DNA of 64,000 bases from contig NZ_CP059900.1 in the NCBI RefSeq assembly GCF_014126825.1, forward strand, positions 1,240,001-1,304,000, written 5' to 3'. Made by a program: the position numbers and the translations under genes. This document shows positions 42,606 through 52,076 of this stretch, in pieces. The notes under the pieces were generated by a model. It made no database searches. It had not been told where the DNA came from and worked only from the letters and a program-made list of their open reading frames with translations. Position 1 is the first letter of the stretch. The number at the start of each line of letters is the position of its first letter. This DNA comes from Tomitella gaofuii (GTDB lineage: Bacteria > Actinomycetota > Actinomycetes > Mycobacteriales > Mycobacteriaceae).

Positions 42606-44234
42606 CTAGGAGACGATTCGCCTGTTCCGCCACTTCGATTCCGTGTGTTCTCGGCCATGCCCGTTGTCGCGGCTGATGCGGCGGACGATCGGTTTCGGCA
42701 ATGCCGCGGCCCGCACGATGCGCGGCCGGCGGATCGTGCGAGCAGCCCATTCGCCGAGCACCACCCCGGCGGCGAGGGAACTGCCGATGCCGAACACGGT
42801 GGCGAGTGCGCTGAAACCGGAGAGCGGCTCGTTGGACAGGAACGAATACAGGCTGCGGTACACGGACAGGCCGGGGAGCAGCGGCGTGATGCCCGCTATT
42901 CCGACGATGATCGGCGGGGTCAGCGCGCGGCGGGCGAGCAGGCCGCCGGCAACGCCCACCACGGTGGCGGCGGTGCCCGCGGCGATGATGGGGCCCGCCG
43001 CCCAGTACTGGAGCACCGTGTAGACGAGGCTGCCGACGGCGCCGGAGGCCGCGGCCACGCTGACCGCGCGCGCCTCCGCATAACAGGCCAGGGCGAAGAA
43101 CCCTGCGGCGAAGGCGCCGGCGATCACCTGGACCGGGATGCGCGTGAGGTCCCCGGTGTACTGCGCTGCGCTGATCGGCGGGAGGGTCAGCCCCACCGCG
43201 TCGGCGACGCGCAGGCCGATCGCCACGCCGACGATGATGCCGGCCGTCATCATGAGGACCTCGAAGAACCGGGCCGACGCGGTGATCGGTGCACCCGTGA
43301 TGGCGTCCTGGACCGACCCGACCACGGAGAGGCCGGACAGCAGCACCACGATGCCCGAGGCGATGACCAGGGACGGGCGCAGGTCGAGACCGAGCGCTTC
43401 GCGCGCTGTGTAGAGTCCCGCAGCCGGGATCGTCGCGATGAATCCGCCGACGATCTGCTGGAAGAAATACGGCAGTCCGACCCTGTTGAGCACCAGGTTG
43501 GTCTGGTAGATCACCATGGTGCACAGCAGCGCCACCGATGCGACGATCACGCCCGCGCCCAGCAGCACCGCGATCGCGCCGGCCATCCCGGCCCACGCCA
43601 CCGTCGACACCCAGCGGGGATACGGATGCGGCGAGTTGGTGATCGACTCGAGCTCGTTGCGGGCCTCGACGGGGCTGACCGCGCCGACGCGGATGCGCCG
43701 CACCAGCCTGTCGATCGCGGCGAGCCTGCTGAAGTCGTGGGAGCGGTGCTCGACGATCCGGATCGACCCGGCCGGCGGCAGCGTCGACCCACGGCGGGCG
43801 CTGATCGCGATGGAGTTGAAGGTGACGTCCACGTCGCATTCCGACAGGCCGTACGCCGCGGCGACCTGACGGACCTGGACCTGCGTGTCGATGGCGCCGG
43901 TGCCCGACGCCATGAGGACCTCGCCCACCCAGATCGCCAGGCGGAGCACCTCGGTGACGGCGGTGTCGTCGGTGAGGTCGATCGGCTGCAGCGGCGACGG
44001 CGGTGGCGTCGTCGTGTCGACGGTGGCGCGACGCACCTTGCGTGGGCGTCGCAGGTCCCCGCGTCCGGTCAGGCGCTGCGCCAGTGTCCGCCGCGGGGGC
44101 TTCGGCTCCGGAGGCGCGGCGGCAGGAGTTTCAGCGGGCGCGGCGGCACCGGCGTCCGCGGTCGCCGGATCGGGCGGATCCGTGGGGCGGACGCCGGCGG
44201 GGCCGGCGGCTTCGGCCTTGTCAGTCTTCGACAA
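42606..44234 (-). CDS. ThrE-family threonine/serine exporter
   Basis: 542 residues. A Pro/Ala-rich cytoplasmic leader (residues 1-85) is followed by the ThrE soluble domain (LRLAIWVGEVLMASGTGAIDT near 95, and the ECDVDVTFNSIAI segment) and ten membrane helices in the C-terminal 400 residues (WAGMAGAIAVLLGAGVIVAS and onward). It matches the single-chain ThrE layout of corynebacteria and Rv3737. The start is TTG 44234, overlapping the upstream SnoaL-like stop by 14 bases; no ATG precedes the conserved part. Confidence 0.88.
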   Translation of the reverse strand: MSKTDKAEAAGPAGVRPTDPPDPATADAGAAAPAETPAAAPPEPKPPRRTLAQRLTGRGDLRRPRKVRRATVDTTTPPPSPLQPIDLTDDTAVTEVLRLAIWVGEVLMASGTGAIDTQVQVRQVAAAYGLSECDVDVTFNSIAISARRGSTLPPAGSIRIVEHRSHDFSRLAAIDRLVRRIRVGAVSPVEARNELESITNSPHPYPRWVSTVAWAGMAGAIAVLLGAGVIVASVALLCTMVIYQTNLVLNRVGLPYFFQQIVGGFIATIPAAGLYTAREALGLDLRPSLVIASGIVVLLSGLSVVGSVQDAITGAPITASARFFEVLMMTAGIIVGVAIGLRVADAVGLTLPPISAAQYTGDLTRIPVQVIAGAFAAGFFALACYAEARAVSVAAASGAVGSLVYTVLQYWAAGPIIAAGTAATVVGVAGGLLARRALTPPIIVGIAGITPLLPGLSVYRSLYSFLSNEPLSGFSALATVFGIGSSLAAGVVLGEWAARTIRRPRIVRAAALPKPIVRRISRDNGHGREHTESKWRNRRIVS

Positions 44235-44607
44235 AGTCCCCGTCCCCGAGTCCTGTCGCGGCGAAAGCGCTGTCGAGGTCGGGGTGTACGAACACCGATC
44301 CGACCTGGTCGCCGGTGATCTGGAAGACCACGGCGACGTTACGGGAGTCGGGGGCCTCGCCCGGCGTCGCCGAGCCGCTGGCGACGCTCTCGGTCACCAC
44401 CAGGTCACCGCGCTCGTACACGCGCTGCGGGGCCATGGTCGTGTGGGTTTCGGACGCCCACGCGTTGAGCACGGCGAGGCCCTGTCCGCCGCCGTGGTCG
44501 CCGGCGATCTCGATCCCGTCGCTGGAAAGCTCGAGAAGGGTGTCGATGTCCCCGGATGTGAGGGCTTCCTGCCAGGCGAGCGCGGTGGCATAGGCGGTTG
44601 TGCTCAT
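44221..44607 (-). CDS. SnoaL-like (NTF2-fold) protein
   Basis: 128 residues. The pattern ALAWQEALTSGDIDTLLELSSDGIEIAG, then YERGDLVVTESVASG and VAVVFQITGDQVGSVFVHPDL, is the NTF2/SnoaL fold. No catalytic role can be given. It overlaps the thrE start, so the two are probably coexpressed. It is about 21% identical by eye at best to the steroid-cluster SnoaL gene at 7.5 kb, so not a recent duplicate. Confidence 0.78.
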   Translation of the reverse strand: MSTTAYATALAWQEALTSGDIDTLLELSSDGIEIAGDHGGGQGLAVLNAWASETHTTMAPQRVYERGDLVVTESVASGSATPGEAPDSRNVAVVFQITGDQVGSVFVHPDLDSAFAATGLGDGDFVED

Positions 44608-44738
44608 ACGGTCAACCGTAGTGGGTCCGGGGGCTCCGCACACTGCTTCCCGGCGGCGATCCGCAGACTTCCGACGGCGATTCCACGCCCGACGGCCCGG
44701 CGGCTACGATGTGATGCGGCCCGGCGGACCGGGCCGGT

Positions 44739-44811
44739 GCTGGAGTGGCGCAATTGGTAGCGCACCCGACTTGTAATCGGGCGGTTGCGAGTTCAAGTCT
44801 CGTCTCCAGCT
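44739..44811 (+). tRNA. tRNA-Thr (anticodon TGT)
   Basis: 73 nucleotides. Acceptor GCTGGAG (44739-44745) pairs with CTCCAGC (44804-44810), with discriminator T. The anticodon stem CCCGA/TCGGG encloses CTTGTAA, with TGT at 44772-44774, reading ACA (Thr). The T-arm GTTCAAGTC is normal. CCA is not encoded in full (TCA follows the acceptor). Confidence 0.97.
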
Positions 44812-44815
44812 CAAT

Positions 44816-44855
44816 CGAAACGCCAGGCCACTGCCTTCAGTGACCTGGCGTTTCG
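44816..44855. terminator. Terminator after tRNA-Thr
   Basis: CGAAACGCCAGG (44816-44827) pairs with CCTGGCGTTTCG (44844-44855), extended inward by CACTG/CAGTG, with a short loop and a following TTGT. It starts 5 bases after the tRNA. Bidirectional, facing bfr on the other strand. Confidence 0.92.
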
Positions 44856-44938
44856 TTGTACTCGGACGGTGTCGCGCGGCCCGGAGCTTCCTGCACTCCG
44901 CCGCGGCGAGGCCGCGTGCCCCTCCGGGGCGGGGGCTG

Positions 44939-45409
44939 TCAGGACTCGACGTGCGTGGAGAGGTAGAGCGGCTCGCCGAGCTGGTTGATGAGGTCGAGCT
45001 GCCGGTCGAGGTAGTCGATGTGCTCCTCCTCGTCCTCGAGGATCGCCTCGAAGAGCCGTGCGGAGGTGACGTCGCCGACCGAGCGCATGTACTCGATGCC
45101 GCGCTGGAGACGGTCCACCGCGGCCACCTCGACCTGCTTGTCCGCCTCGAACATCTCGGTCACCGTCTGGCCGATGGCGATGACGCCCAGCCGCTGGTAG
45201 TTGGGCAGGCCGTCGAGGAACAGGATCCGGTCGGTGAGGATCTCCGCGTGCTTCATCTCATCGATCGACTCGGCCCGGGTGTGCGAGGCCAGGCGCGCCC
45301 AGCCCCGGTCCTCCTGCATCTTGGAGTGCAGGAAGTACTGGTTGATGGCGGTGAGCTCCGCGGTGAGCTGCTCGTTCAGAAAGTCGATGACCTGCTTGTC
45401 GCCCTGCAT
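44939..45409 (-). CDS. bfr: Bacterioferritin
   Basis: 156 residues, heme-containing ferritin subunit; 24-mers store iron. Ferroxidase ligands all present: Glu18, Glu51, His54, Glu94, Glu127 and His130; Tyr25 and the heme-ligand Met52 (DEMKHAE) also present. GAGGAGG is just upstream of ATG 45409. It lies downstream of bfd on the same strand, with 134 bases between; a shared IdeR-controlled unit is likely. Confidence 0.95.
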   Translation of the reverse strand: MQGDKQVIDFLNEQLTAELTAINQYFLHSKMQEDRGWARLASHTRAESIDEMKHAEILTDRILFLDGLPNYQRLGVIAIGQTVTEMFEADKQVEVAAVDRLQRGIEYMRSVGDVTSARLFEAILEDEEEHIDYLDRQLDLINQLGEPLYLSTHVES

Positions 45410-45543
45410 CGTGTCCTCCTCGGTGGGGGTGGGATGACACGTGTCGCCGACAGCGACGCAAGGCCGCCCGCGACACCGAGTCCAGTACTGGGAACAGTAC
45501 AAGAGTTCGGGGCGCGGAGGCGCCATTGCGCGGGGCCGGCCAG

Positions 45544-45741
45544 TCAGCCCGCGATCTTCAGTTCGATCGTTCCACCCTCGGCGGGTTTGGACCGGAGAAT
45601 CGCCTGAATCTTCTTCACGCAGGCACCACAGTCGCGGCCGGCGCCACAGCTGCGGCCGATCTTGTTGACGGAGGTGTGGCCGCACGCGATCTGTGCTCGG
45701 ATGTCTTCGTCCGTGAAGGCGTGGCACATGCACACATACAT
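45544..45741 (-). CDS. bfd: Bacterioferritin-associated ferredoxin
   Basis: 65 residues, (2Fe-2S) ferredoxin. Cluster cysteines C4, C6 (VCMC) and C38, C41 (DCGAC), the Bfd arrangement C-x-C...C-x2-C; extra Cys at 20 and 32. It reduces bacterioferritin heme to release stored iron. Placed directly before bfr. The IdeR-box-like site at 45812-45830 is about 70 bases upstream. Confidence 0.95.
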   Translation of the reverse strand: MYVCMCHAFTDEDIRAQIACGHTSVNKIGRSCGAGRDCGACVKKIQAILRSKPAEGGTIELKIAG

Positions 45742-45811
45742 CGGGATCCTCCACGGTCGGCGGGTGACGGCTGCCGACGCGGGGTCGGCGGCCGGGGCTG
45801 AACTGGCAGGC

Positions 45812-45830
45812 TCAGGTTAGCCTGCCCATA
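45812..45830. promoter_or_regulatory. IdeR/DtxR box-like site upstream of bfd
   Basis: TCAGGTTAGCCTGCCCATA; by eye 14 of 19 positions fit the box TTAGGTTAGSCTAACCTAA, with the left half nearly perfect. It lies 71 bases upstream of the bfd start. IdeR controls iron storage and release in Mycobacteriales. Confidence 0.6.
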
Positions 45831-45933
45831 CTTTAACAAGTATGCGCCCGATCGCCGTGTGATGCGCGTCTCAATACCGCCCATCGGGAGGTGGCCGACG
45901 CGCAGGGGCCGCACGTCGGTCAACTCCGACCTG

Positions 45934-46653
45934 TCAGTGGGGGTCGTGCTCGATCTCGGTGTAGACGTCGCGCCCGGACCGCCGACGGCGCCCGCCCGGA
46001 ATCCTGTTGACGAGTTCGGTCAGCGGCTCGACGGCGGCGTTGAGCGTGATGACGGCGTCGTGCAACCGGTCGATGGTGTCGCCCAGCTCCACGAGCTGGT
46101 CCAGGGTGCCGCCTTCGGCGGTGAGCTTCTCCACGAAGCCCTCCTCCGCCAGCAGGCGTTCGGCCAACCCGTCCGCACCGAGGATGCGGTCGAGCACGCC
46201 GCCCTCCGCGGTGATGCGGTCGAGCGCGCCGCCGTCGGAGAGCAGGCGGTCGATGGGGCCGTCCGCGGCCACGAGATGGTCCAGCCCGCCGCCCTCACGC
46301 AGGAAGCGGTCGACGGGGCTGCCGGGCCGGGCGAGCCGCTGCACCGGCCCTTCCTCGGACAGGACCCGGTCGAGCGCGCCGCCCGGCGCCATCGCCTGGC
46401 CCAGCGGGCGGTCGTTCGCCGTGACCTCCGCCAGGCGCTGCAGCAAGGCGATGGGGCCGTTCGGATCCGTGAGCAGCTTGTTGATCTGCTCGGCCAGCCC
46501 GCCGGGCCCCACCACGGCCGAGAACTGGTCGGCGTAGCCGCCGGGGCGGCGCAGCGGTCCGTCGGGCGCGACGAGCTGACCCATGCCGAGGGTCGCCTGC
46601 GTCGCCGCCACGGCGACCTTCGCCGGAAGAGTGATCAGGTCCACGAATCCCAT
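45934..46653 (-). CDS. Protein with about eleven ten-residue repeats, unknown function
   Basis: 239 residues. An N-terminal amphipathic or membrane-associated segment ([20 protein letters not shown]) is followed at about residues 90-205 by ten-residue repeats of pattern LDRLLxxxGx (examples: [60 protein letters not shown]). A helix ([20 protein letters not shown]) and a basic tail ([10 protein letters not shown]) end it. The periodicity suggests a regular solenoid or amphipathic rod. No assigned domain that I recognise. ATG 46653. Confidence 0.8.
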   Translation of the reverse strand: MGFVDLITLPAKVAVAATQATLGMGQLVAPDGPLRRPGGYADQFSAVVGPGGLAEQINKLLTDPNGPIALLQRLAEVTANDRPLGQAMAPGGALDRVLSEEGPVQRLARPGSPVDRFLREGGGLDHLVAADGPIDRLLSDGGALDRITAEGGVLDRILGADGLAERLLAEEGFVEKLTAEGGTLDQLVELGDTIDRLHDAVITLNAAVEPLTELVNRIPGGRRRRSGRDVYTEIEHDPH

Positions 46654-46720
46654 GCGAAAACATTAACCGAGTCGGATGCGTCCCACGCCCCGGCGGCGCG
46701 CGGGGCCGCGACCGGGCGGG

Positions 46721-47149
46721 TCAGGCGTCCGCGACGTGCGCGCCGTGCCCCTGGGCGCGAAGCTCCGCCCGGATCCGCTCGGCGGCATCGTCCATCTGCT
46801 CGGGCGGGGTCTGCGCGTCGGCCAGGGACAGATCGAATCCCGACATGTCGGCCGCGGGGAACACGTGCAGGTGCAGGTGCGGCACCTCGAATCCGGCGAT
46901 GAGCATCCCCGCGCGGGGGGCGTCGAAGGCGCTGCACACCGCCTTGCCGATGTGCTGGGCCACGGCGGAGCAGTGGGCGAACAGCGCCGGGTCGACGTCC
47001 TGCCAGTTGTCGACCTCGACGCGCGGCACGACGAGCGTATGGCCCGGCGCGACCGGGGCGATGGTGAGAAACGCGACCACGCTGTCGTCCGACCACACGA
47101 ATCGGCCGGGGATCTCGCCTGCGATGATCTTGCTGAATACGGTTGCCAT
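46721..47149 (-). CDS. HIT-family nucleotide hydrolase/transferase
   Basis: 142 residues. The HIT catalytic motif is HLHLHVF near residue 97, preceded by [11 protein letters not shown]; the N-terminal [18 protein letters not shown] is typical of actinobacterial HIT proteins (Rv1262c-like). It acts on nucleotide alpha-phosphates (AMP-lysine, ADP-ribose type substrates). Divergent from purD with an 88-base gap. ATG 47149 is chosen; an ATG upstream is in frame but has no family support. Confidence 0.9.
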   Translation of the reverse strand: MATVFSKIIAGEIPGRFVWSDDSVVAFLTIAPVAPGHTLVVPRVEVDNWQDVDPALFAHCSAVAQHIGKAVCSAFDAPRAGMLIAGFEVPHLHLHVFPAADMSGFDLSLADAQTPPEQMDDAAERIRAELRAQGHGAHVADA

Positions 47150-47237
47150 GGGTACGAGCATCGCCGACTGCGGCCCCTCCCGCCACCGCGCCCGCCGCCG
47201 GTGCGAGGGCCGGTTCCGCCCCACGTATTCTGTGCGG

Positions 47238-48509
47238 GTGCGCGTACTCGTGATCGGCTCCGGAGCCCGTGAACATGCCCTCGTGTCGTCGCTCGCCGAC
47301 GACCCCGCCGTCGAGGCCGTGGTCTGCGCGCCCGGCAACGCCGGCATCGCCGCCCGGGCGCAGGTGGTGCCGGTGGACGCGGCATCGGGCGACGCCATCG
47401 TCGCACTGGCGAAGGACACCGCCGCCGACCTTGTCGTCATCGGCCCCGAGGTGCCGCTGGTGCTCGGCGTCGCGGACGCCGTGCGGGACGCGGGGGTCGC
47501 CTGCTTCGGGCCGTCGGCCGCCGCCGCCCGGATCGAGGGGTCCAAGGCGTTCGCCAAGGAGGTCATGGCCGCGGCCGGGGTGCGCACCGCGCGCGCCGAA
47601 TCCGTGGACAACCCGGGCGACCTGGACGCCGCTCTCGACCGCTTCGGACCCACCTGGGTGGTCAAGGACGACGGCCTGGCCGCCGGCAAGGGCGTCGTCG
47701 TCACCGCCGACCGCGAACACGCCCGCGCGCACGCCGCAGCGGTGCTCGACAGCGGGCATCCGGTGCTGCTGGAGTCTTTCCTGTCGGGGCCCGAGGTCTC
47801 GCTGTTCTGCCTGGTGCACGGCCGCACGGTGGTGCCGCTCCTGCCGGCGCAGGACCACAAGCGCGCGGGCGACGGCGACGCCGGCCCCAACACCGGCGGC
47901 ATGGGCGCCTACGCGCCGCTGCCTTGGTTGCCGCAGGAGATGACCGACCGGATCGTCGACGAGGTCGTGGTCCCCGTGGCCGCGGAGATGGCCGACCGCG
48001 GCTGCCCGTACACCGGGCTGCTGTATGCGGGGCTCGCCATCGACTCCGAGGGGCCCGCGGTGGTCGAGTTCAACTGCCGCTTCGGCGACCCGGAGACGCA
48101 GGCGATCCTTCCGCTGCTGCGGACCCCGCTGGGCGGGGTGCTCGCGGCGGCGGCCGACGGCACGCTGGGCACCCTTCCGCCGCTGGAATGGCGCGCGGGC
48201 GCCGCGGTGACGGTGGTGCTCGCCGCGCAGAATTATCCGGGCACCCCGCGCACCGGCGACGCCATCACCGGTTCCGGCCTCACCGAGGGCCAGGACGGGA
48301 CGGCGGTGCTGCACGCGGGCACCGCGCGGAACGAGGACGGCCGACTGGTCTCGGCGGGCGGCCGCGTCCTCAACGTCACCGGCACCGGCGACGACCTGGC
48401 GGGGGCGCGGGCGGCGGCCTACGACCGCCTGGCGCGGATCAGCCTCCCGGGGGCGCACCACCGCACCGACATCGGCCTCGCCGCGGAGCAGGGGCGGATC
48501 AGCATCTGA
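47238..48509 (+). CDS. purD: PurD, phosphoribosylamine-glycine ligase
   Basis: 423 residues, ATP-grasp enzyme, second step of purine synthesis. Blocks: [14 protein letters not shown] at the start, [14 protein letters not shown] near 145, [17 protein letters not shown] near 215 and [11 protein letters not shown] near 275. GTG 47238 matches the family start (VRVLVIG); GTG 47232 is in frame. Confidence 0.95.
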   Translation: MRVLVIGSGAREHALVSSLADDPAVEAVVCAPGNAGIAARAQVVPVDAASGDAIVALAKDTAADLVVIGPEVPLVLGVADAVRDAGVACFGPSAAAARIEGSKAFAKEVMAAAGVRTARAESVDNPGDLDAALDRFGPTWVVKDDGLAAGKGVVVTADREHARAHAAAVLDSGHPVLLESFLSGPEVSLFCLVHGRTVVPLLPAQDHKRAGDGDAGPNTGGMGAYAPLPWLPQEMTDRIVDEVVVPVAAEMADRGCPYTGLLYAGLAIDSEGPAVVEFNCRFGDPETQAILPLLRTPLGGVLAAAADGTLGTLPPLEWRAGAAVTVVLAAQNYPGTPRTGDAITGSGLTEGQDGTAVLHAGTARNEDGRLVSAGGRVLNVTGTGDDLAGARAAAYDRLARISLPGAHHRTDIGLAAEQGRISI

Positions 48510-48569
48510 CCTGCCGGCGGGCGGGGCGGCCCGGCCGGGTGGCACTGCGGCGCACGCTAGTGTCGTGTC

Positions 48570-49808
48570 GTGGTCACACAATCGCGGCGATCAGGCATCG
48601 AACCCTTCCACGTCATGGACGTGCTCAAGGCGGCGGGGGAACGGTCCCGCACGCATGGAGACCTCGTGAGCCTGGCCGCGGGACAACCTTCCACCCCCGC
48701 GCCCACTCCGGTGCTCGCGGCGGCGCGGCAGGCGCTCGGCTCGCATCTCCTCGGATACACCGAGGCGCTCGGCATCCCCGAACTGCGCGAGGCCATCGCC
48801 CGGTACCACCATGAGCGTTCCGGCGTGGCGGTGGACGCTGACGACGTCATCGTCACCACCGGGTCCTCGGGCGGATTCACACTGATCTTCCTGGCTGCGT
48901 TCGACGTCGGCGACACGGTGGTGATGGCGCGGCCCGGCTACCCCGCCTATCGCAACACGCTCGCCGCGCTGGGGTGCCGCGTGGCGGAGATCGACTGCGG
49001 GGCGGACACCCGCTTCCAGCCCACGGTGGAGATGCTCGAGGAGCACACGCACCGGACGGGGGCCGCGCCGGCGGGGCTCATCGTCGCGAGCCCCGCCAAC
49101 CCCACGGGCACCGTGATCGACCCCGACGGCCTGGCCGCGCTGGCGCGTTGGTGCGAGGAGCACGGCACCCTGCTCATTTCCGACGAGATCTACCACGGCA
49201 TCGAATTCTCCTCCAGCTCGGCGGACGGTGCAGGGCAGGGCGGTGCGGACCCGGGCGGTGCGGCTGCGCCCGCACCGCCCGCGACCAGCAGCGCCTGGGA
49301 GACCTCGCGGGAGGCCGTCGTCATGGGGTCGGTGTCCAAGTACTTCTCCATGACGGGGTGGCGCCTGGGCTGGATGCTCGTACCACGGGGTCTGCGGCGC
49401 GCGGTCGACAGGCTCACCGGCAACATGAACATCTGCCCGCCGGCACTTTCCCAGGTCGCGGGCGTCGCCGCGTTCTCACCCGAGTCGCGCACGGAGCTCG
49501 ACGCCCACGTGCGTCGGTACGCCCGCAACAGGACGCTGATGCTGGAGGGCCTGCCGGCGATCGGCATCGACGATCTGGCGCCGGCGGACGGCGCCTTCTA
49601 CGTCTACGCGGACATCGGGCACCTCACCGACGATGCGTTGCGGTGGTGCACCGATCTGCTGCGCGATACGGGCGTGGCGGTCACGCCGGGTGTGGACTTC
49701 GACACGCGGCGTGGAGGCCGCACCGTGCGCATGAGCTTCGCCGGCGCCGAGGATGAGATCGCGGAGGCGCTCCACAGGATGGGCCGCCACCTGCCCGGCC
49801 GCGGCTGA
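48570..49808 (+). CDS. Pyridoxal-phosphate aminotransferase, class I
   Basis: 412 residues, fold type I. The PLP lysine is in GSVSKYFSMTGWRLGW near residue 255; LIVASPANPTGTVID near 172 and SDEIYHGIEFSS near 205 are the other cofactor segments; VRMSFAG near 385 holds the carboxylate-binding Arg. An insertion of about 25 residues rich in Gly, Ala and Pro (GAGQGGADPGGAAAPAPP) after residue 215 is unusual. Aspartate or alanine-type substrate; exact specificity unknown. GTG start. Confidence 0.88.
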   Translation: MVTQSRRSGIEPFHVMDVLKAAGERSRTHGDLVSLAAGQPSTPAPTPVLAAARQALGSHLLGYTEALGIPELREAIARYHHERSGVAVDADDVIVTTGSSGGFTLIFLAAFDVGDTVVMARPGYPAYRNTLAALGCRVAEIDCGADTRFQPTVEMLEEHTHRTGAAPAGLIVASPANPTGTVIDPDGLAALARWCEEHGTLLISDEIYHGIEFSSSSADGAGQGGADPGGAAAPAPPATSSAWETSREAVVMGSVSKYFSMTGWRLGWMLVPRGLRRAVDRLTGNMNICPPALSQVAGVAAFSPESRTELDAHVRRYARNRTLMLEGLPAIGIDDLAPADGAFYVYADIGHLTDDALRWCTDLLRDTGVAVTPGVDFDTRRGGRTVRMSFAGAEDEIAEALHRMGRHLPGRG

Positions 49809-49917
49809 GGGCGTCGACGGACGCGTGCCCGGAGGCCGTCGTCGAGCGCGGCGGGTGCGGGCGCCGGCTTGGCCGGAGCGGGGCGTGGACGGCCGCCGAT
49901 TATGACACGATTGCGCC

Positions 49918-50556
49918 ATGCCGACCGCATCCACGAGCAAGGGTGAGCTGCGGCGCCGATGCCTCGTCGACGCCGCGGTGGAACTGCTGCGCGAGGGCGG
50001 GATCAGCGCAATCCGGCACCGGGCGGTGGCCGAGCGGGCCGGCGTGCCGCTGTCCGCCACCACGTACTACTTCAAATCGATCGACGACCTGGTGGCCAGC
50101 GCCATCGAGCACTGCTCGCTGCACGAGCACGAACGCATGCAGGAGCTCGTCGACCACGTCACGGTGCGGCGCAGGGGTGGGCGCGCCACGGCGGAGCTGC
50201 TGGCCGACCTCTACGCCGCCCCGGGCGGACAGGTGGAGCGCGACATGCTCATCGCGCGCTACGAGCGCCTCACCGGATCGGCGCGCGTGGCCGACCTGCG
50301 CGAGCTGCAACGCGGACTGGCGCGTCCGTACGGGTGGATGCTCGCCGAGGTGCTGCGCAAGTGCCGCCGCCGCGCGGACCCCGTCGGCATGGCGGGCATC
50401 ACCGCGATCATCAACGGCACGATCCTGGCCGGGCTGCTCGACACCGCGACCGACCTGCGCGCGACCACCCGCGACGCGTTGCTGCCCGTGCTCGACGTCT
50501 TCGCCCCGCCGCTCGCGGACGGGGAGATGCGGGGAGCCTCCGCCGATCCCGCATAA
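49918..50556 (+). CDS. TetR-family regulator (Rv0775-like position)
   Basis: 212 residues. N-terminal HTH RRRCLVDAAVELLREGGISA, then RAVAERAGVPLSATTYYFKS, a classic TetR domain; the C-terminal ligand domain includes YGWMLAEVLRKCRRR. The stop and the purB start overlap (TAATG), so it is transcribed with purB. The target is unknown; Rv0775 occupies a similar place in M. tuberculosis. Confidence 0.88.
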   Translation: MPTASTSKGELRRRCLVDAAVELLREGGISAIRHRAVAERAGVPLSATTYYFKSIDDLVASAIEHCSLHEHERMQELVDHVTVRRRGGRATAELLADLYAAPGGQVERDMLIARYERLTGSARVADLRELQRGLARPYGWMLAEVLRKCRRRADPVGMAGITAIINGTILAGLLDTATDLRATTRDALLPVLDVFAPPLADGEMRGASADPA

Positions 50557-52058
50557 TGGGCGGCGTGGCCGATTCGACGCACGCAGTGCCCCCTTCCCCT
50601 TCCACCCCAGCCCCCTCCGCCGCAGCCCCCGCTGCCGCCCCGGTGATCGCCGACGTCCTCGCGCAGCGGTACGCGAGCGGCGAGCTGGTACGGCTGTGGA
50701 CGGCGGAGAGCAAGATCATCGCCGAGCGCAGGCTGTGGCTGGCGGTGTTGCGCGCGCAGGCCGAGCTGGGCATCGAGGTGCCCGCGCAGGCGTTCGACGA
50801 CTACGAGCGGGTCGTCGGGCAGGTGGACCTGGCATCGATCGCCGCGCGGGAACGCGTGACCCGCCACGACGTCAAGGCCCGCATCGAGGAGTTCAACGCG
50901 CTCGCGGGGCACGAGCACATCCACAAGGGCATGACCAGTCGCGACCTCACCGAGAACGTCGAGCAGCTCCAGGTGCGCGACTCGCTCGAGCACGTCTACC
51001 GGCGGGGCATCGCGGTGGCCGCGCGCCTGGGCGAGCGGGCGGCGCAGTATTCGGCGCTGGTGATGGCCGGCCGCAGCCACAACGTGGCGGCGCAGGCGAC
51101 CACGCTGGGCAAGCGGTTCGCCTCGGCGGCCGACGAGCTGCTGCTCGCGCTGACCCGCCTGCGCGAGCTGATCGACCGCTACCCGCTGCGCGGAATCAAG
51201 GGGCCCATGGGCACCGCCCAGGACATGCTGGACCTGCTCGGCGGGGACGAGGACAAGCTGGCGCGACTCGAACAGGGGGTGGCCGGGCATCTCGGCTTCC
51301 CTCACGTGTTCACCAGCGTGGGCCAGGTGTATCCGCGGTCCCTCGACCACGACGCGCTCTCCGCGCTCGTCCAGGTTGCGGCGGGGCCGTCGTCGCTGGC
51401 GCACACGATCCGGCTGATGGCCGGAAACGAGCTGGTCACCGAAGGGTTCCAGCCCGGCCAGGTCGGTTCATCGGCGATGCCGCACAAGATGAACACCCGC
51501 TCGTGCGAGCGCGTCAACGGCCTGCAGGTGGTGCTGCGCGGCTACGCGTCGATGGCGGCGGAGCTCGCGGGCGCGCAGTGGAACGAAGGCGACGTGTTCT
51601 GCTCGGTCGTGCGGAGGGTGGCGCTGCCGGACGCGTTCTTCGCCATCGACGGGCTGTTCGAGACGTTCCTGACGGTGCTCGGCGAGTTCGGCGCCTACCC
51701 CGCGGTGATCGCCAAGGAGCTCGACCGGTACCTGCCGTTCCTCGCCACGACGAAGATCCTCATGGCGGCGGTGCGGGCCGGCGTGGGGCGCGAGACCGCC
51801 CACGAGGTCATCAAGGAGCACGCGGTGGCCGTGGCCCTGGCGATGCGCGAGGAGGGGATCGAACCCGATCTGCTCGCTCGGCTCGCGGCGGACCCGCGCC
51901 TGCCGCTGGACCGGGACGGGCTCGAGGCGGCGCTGGCGGACAAGGCCGCCTTCATCGGTGCGGCCGGCGCCCAGACCGCCGCGGTGGTCGCCCGGGTGCA
52001 GGAACTGGTCGATTCCGACCCGGCGGCGGCCGCCTATACTCCGGGGTCCATCCTCTAG
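50556..52058 (+). CDS. purB: PurB, adenylosuccinate lyase
   Basis: 500 residues. Fumarase-superfamily signature GSSAMPHKMN near residue 308, plus TSRDLTENVEQLQVRDSL near 127 and AGRSHNVAAQATTLGKR near 170. Used in both steps of purine synthesis that release fumarate. A Pro/Ser/Ala-rich leader of about 30 residues (VPPSPSTPAPSAAAPAAAP) precedes the usual start of the fold, longer than usual. GTG 50565 would trim 3 residues. Confidence 0.94.
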   Translation: MGGVADSTHAVPPSPSTPAPSAAAPAAAPVIADVLAQRYASGELVRLWTAESKIIAERRLWLAVLRAQAELGIEVPAQAFDDYERVVGQVDLASIAARERVTRHDVKARIEEFNALAGHEHIHKGMTSRDLTENVEQLQVRDSLEHVYRRGIAVAARLGERAAQYSALVMAGRSHNVAAQATTLGKRFASAADELLLALTRLRELIDRYPLRGIKGPMGTAQDMLDLLGGDEDKLARLEQGVAGHLGFPHVFTSVGQVYPRSLDHDALSALVQVAAGPSSLAHTIRLMAGNELVTEGFQPGQVGSSAMPHKMNTRSCERVNGLQVVLRGYASMAAELAGAQWNEGDVFCSVVRRVALPDAFFAIDGLFETFLTVLGEFGAYPAVIAKELDRYLPFLATTKILMAAVRAGVGRETAHEVIKEHAVAVALAMREEGIEPDLLARLAADPRLPLDRDGLEAALADKAAFIGAAGAQTAAVVARVQELVDSDPAAAAYTPGSIL

Positions 52059-52076
52059 CGGATAGGATGTACTACC

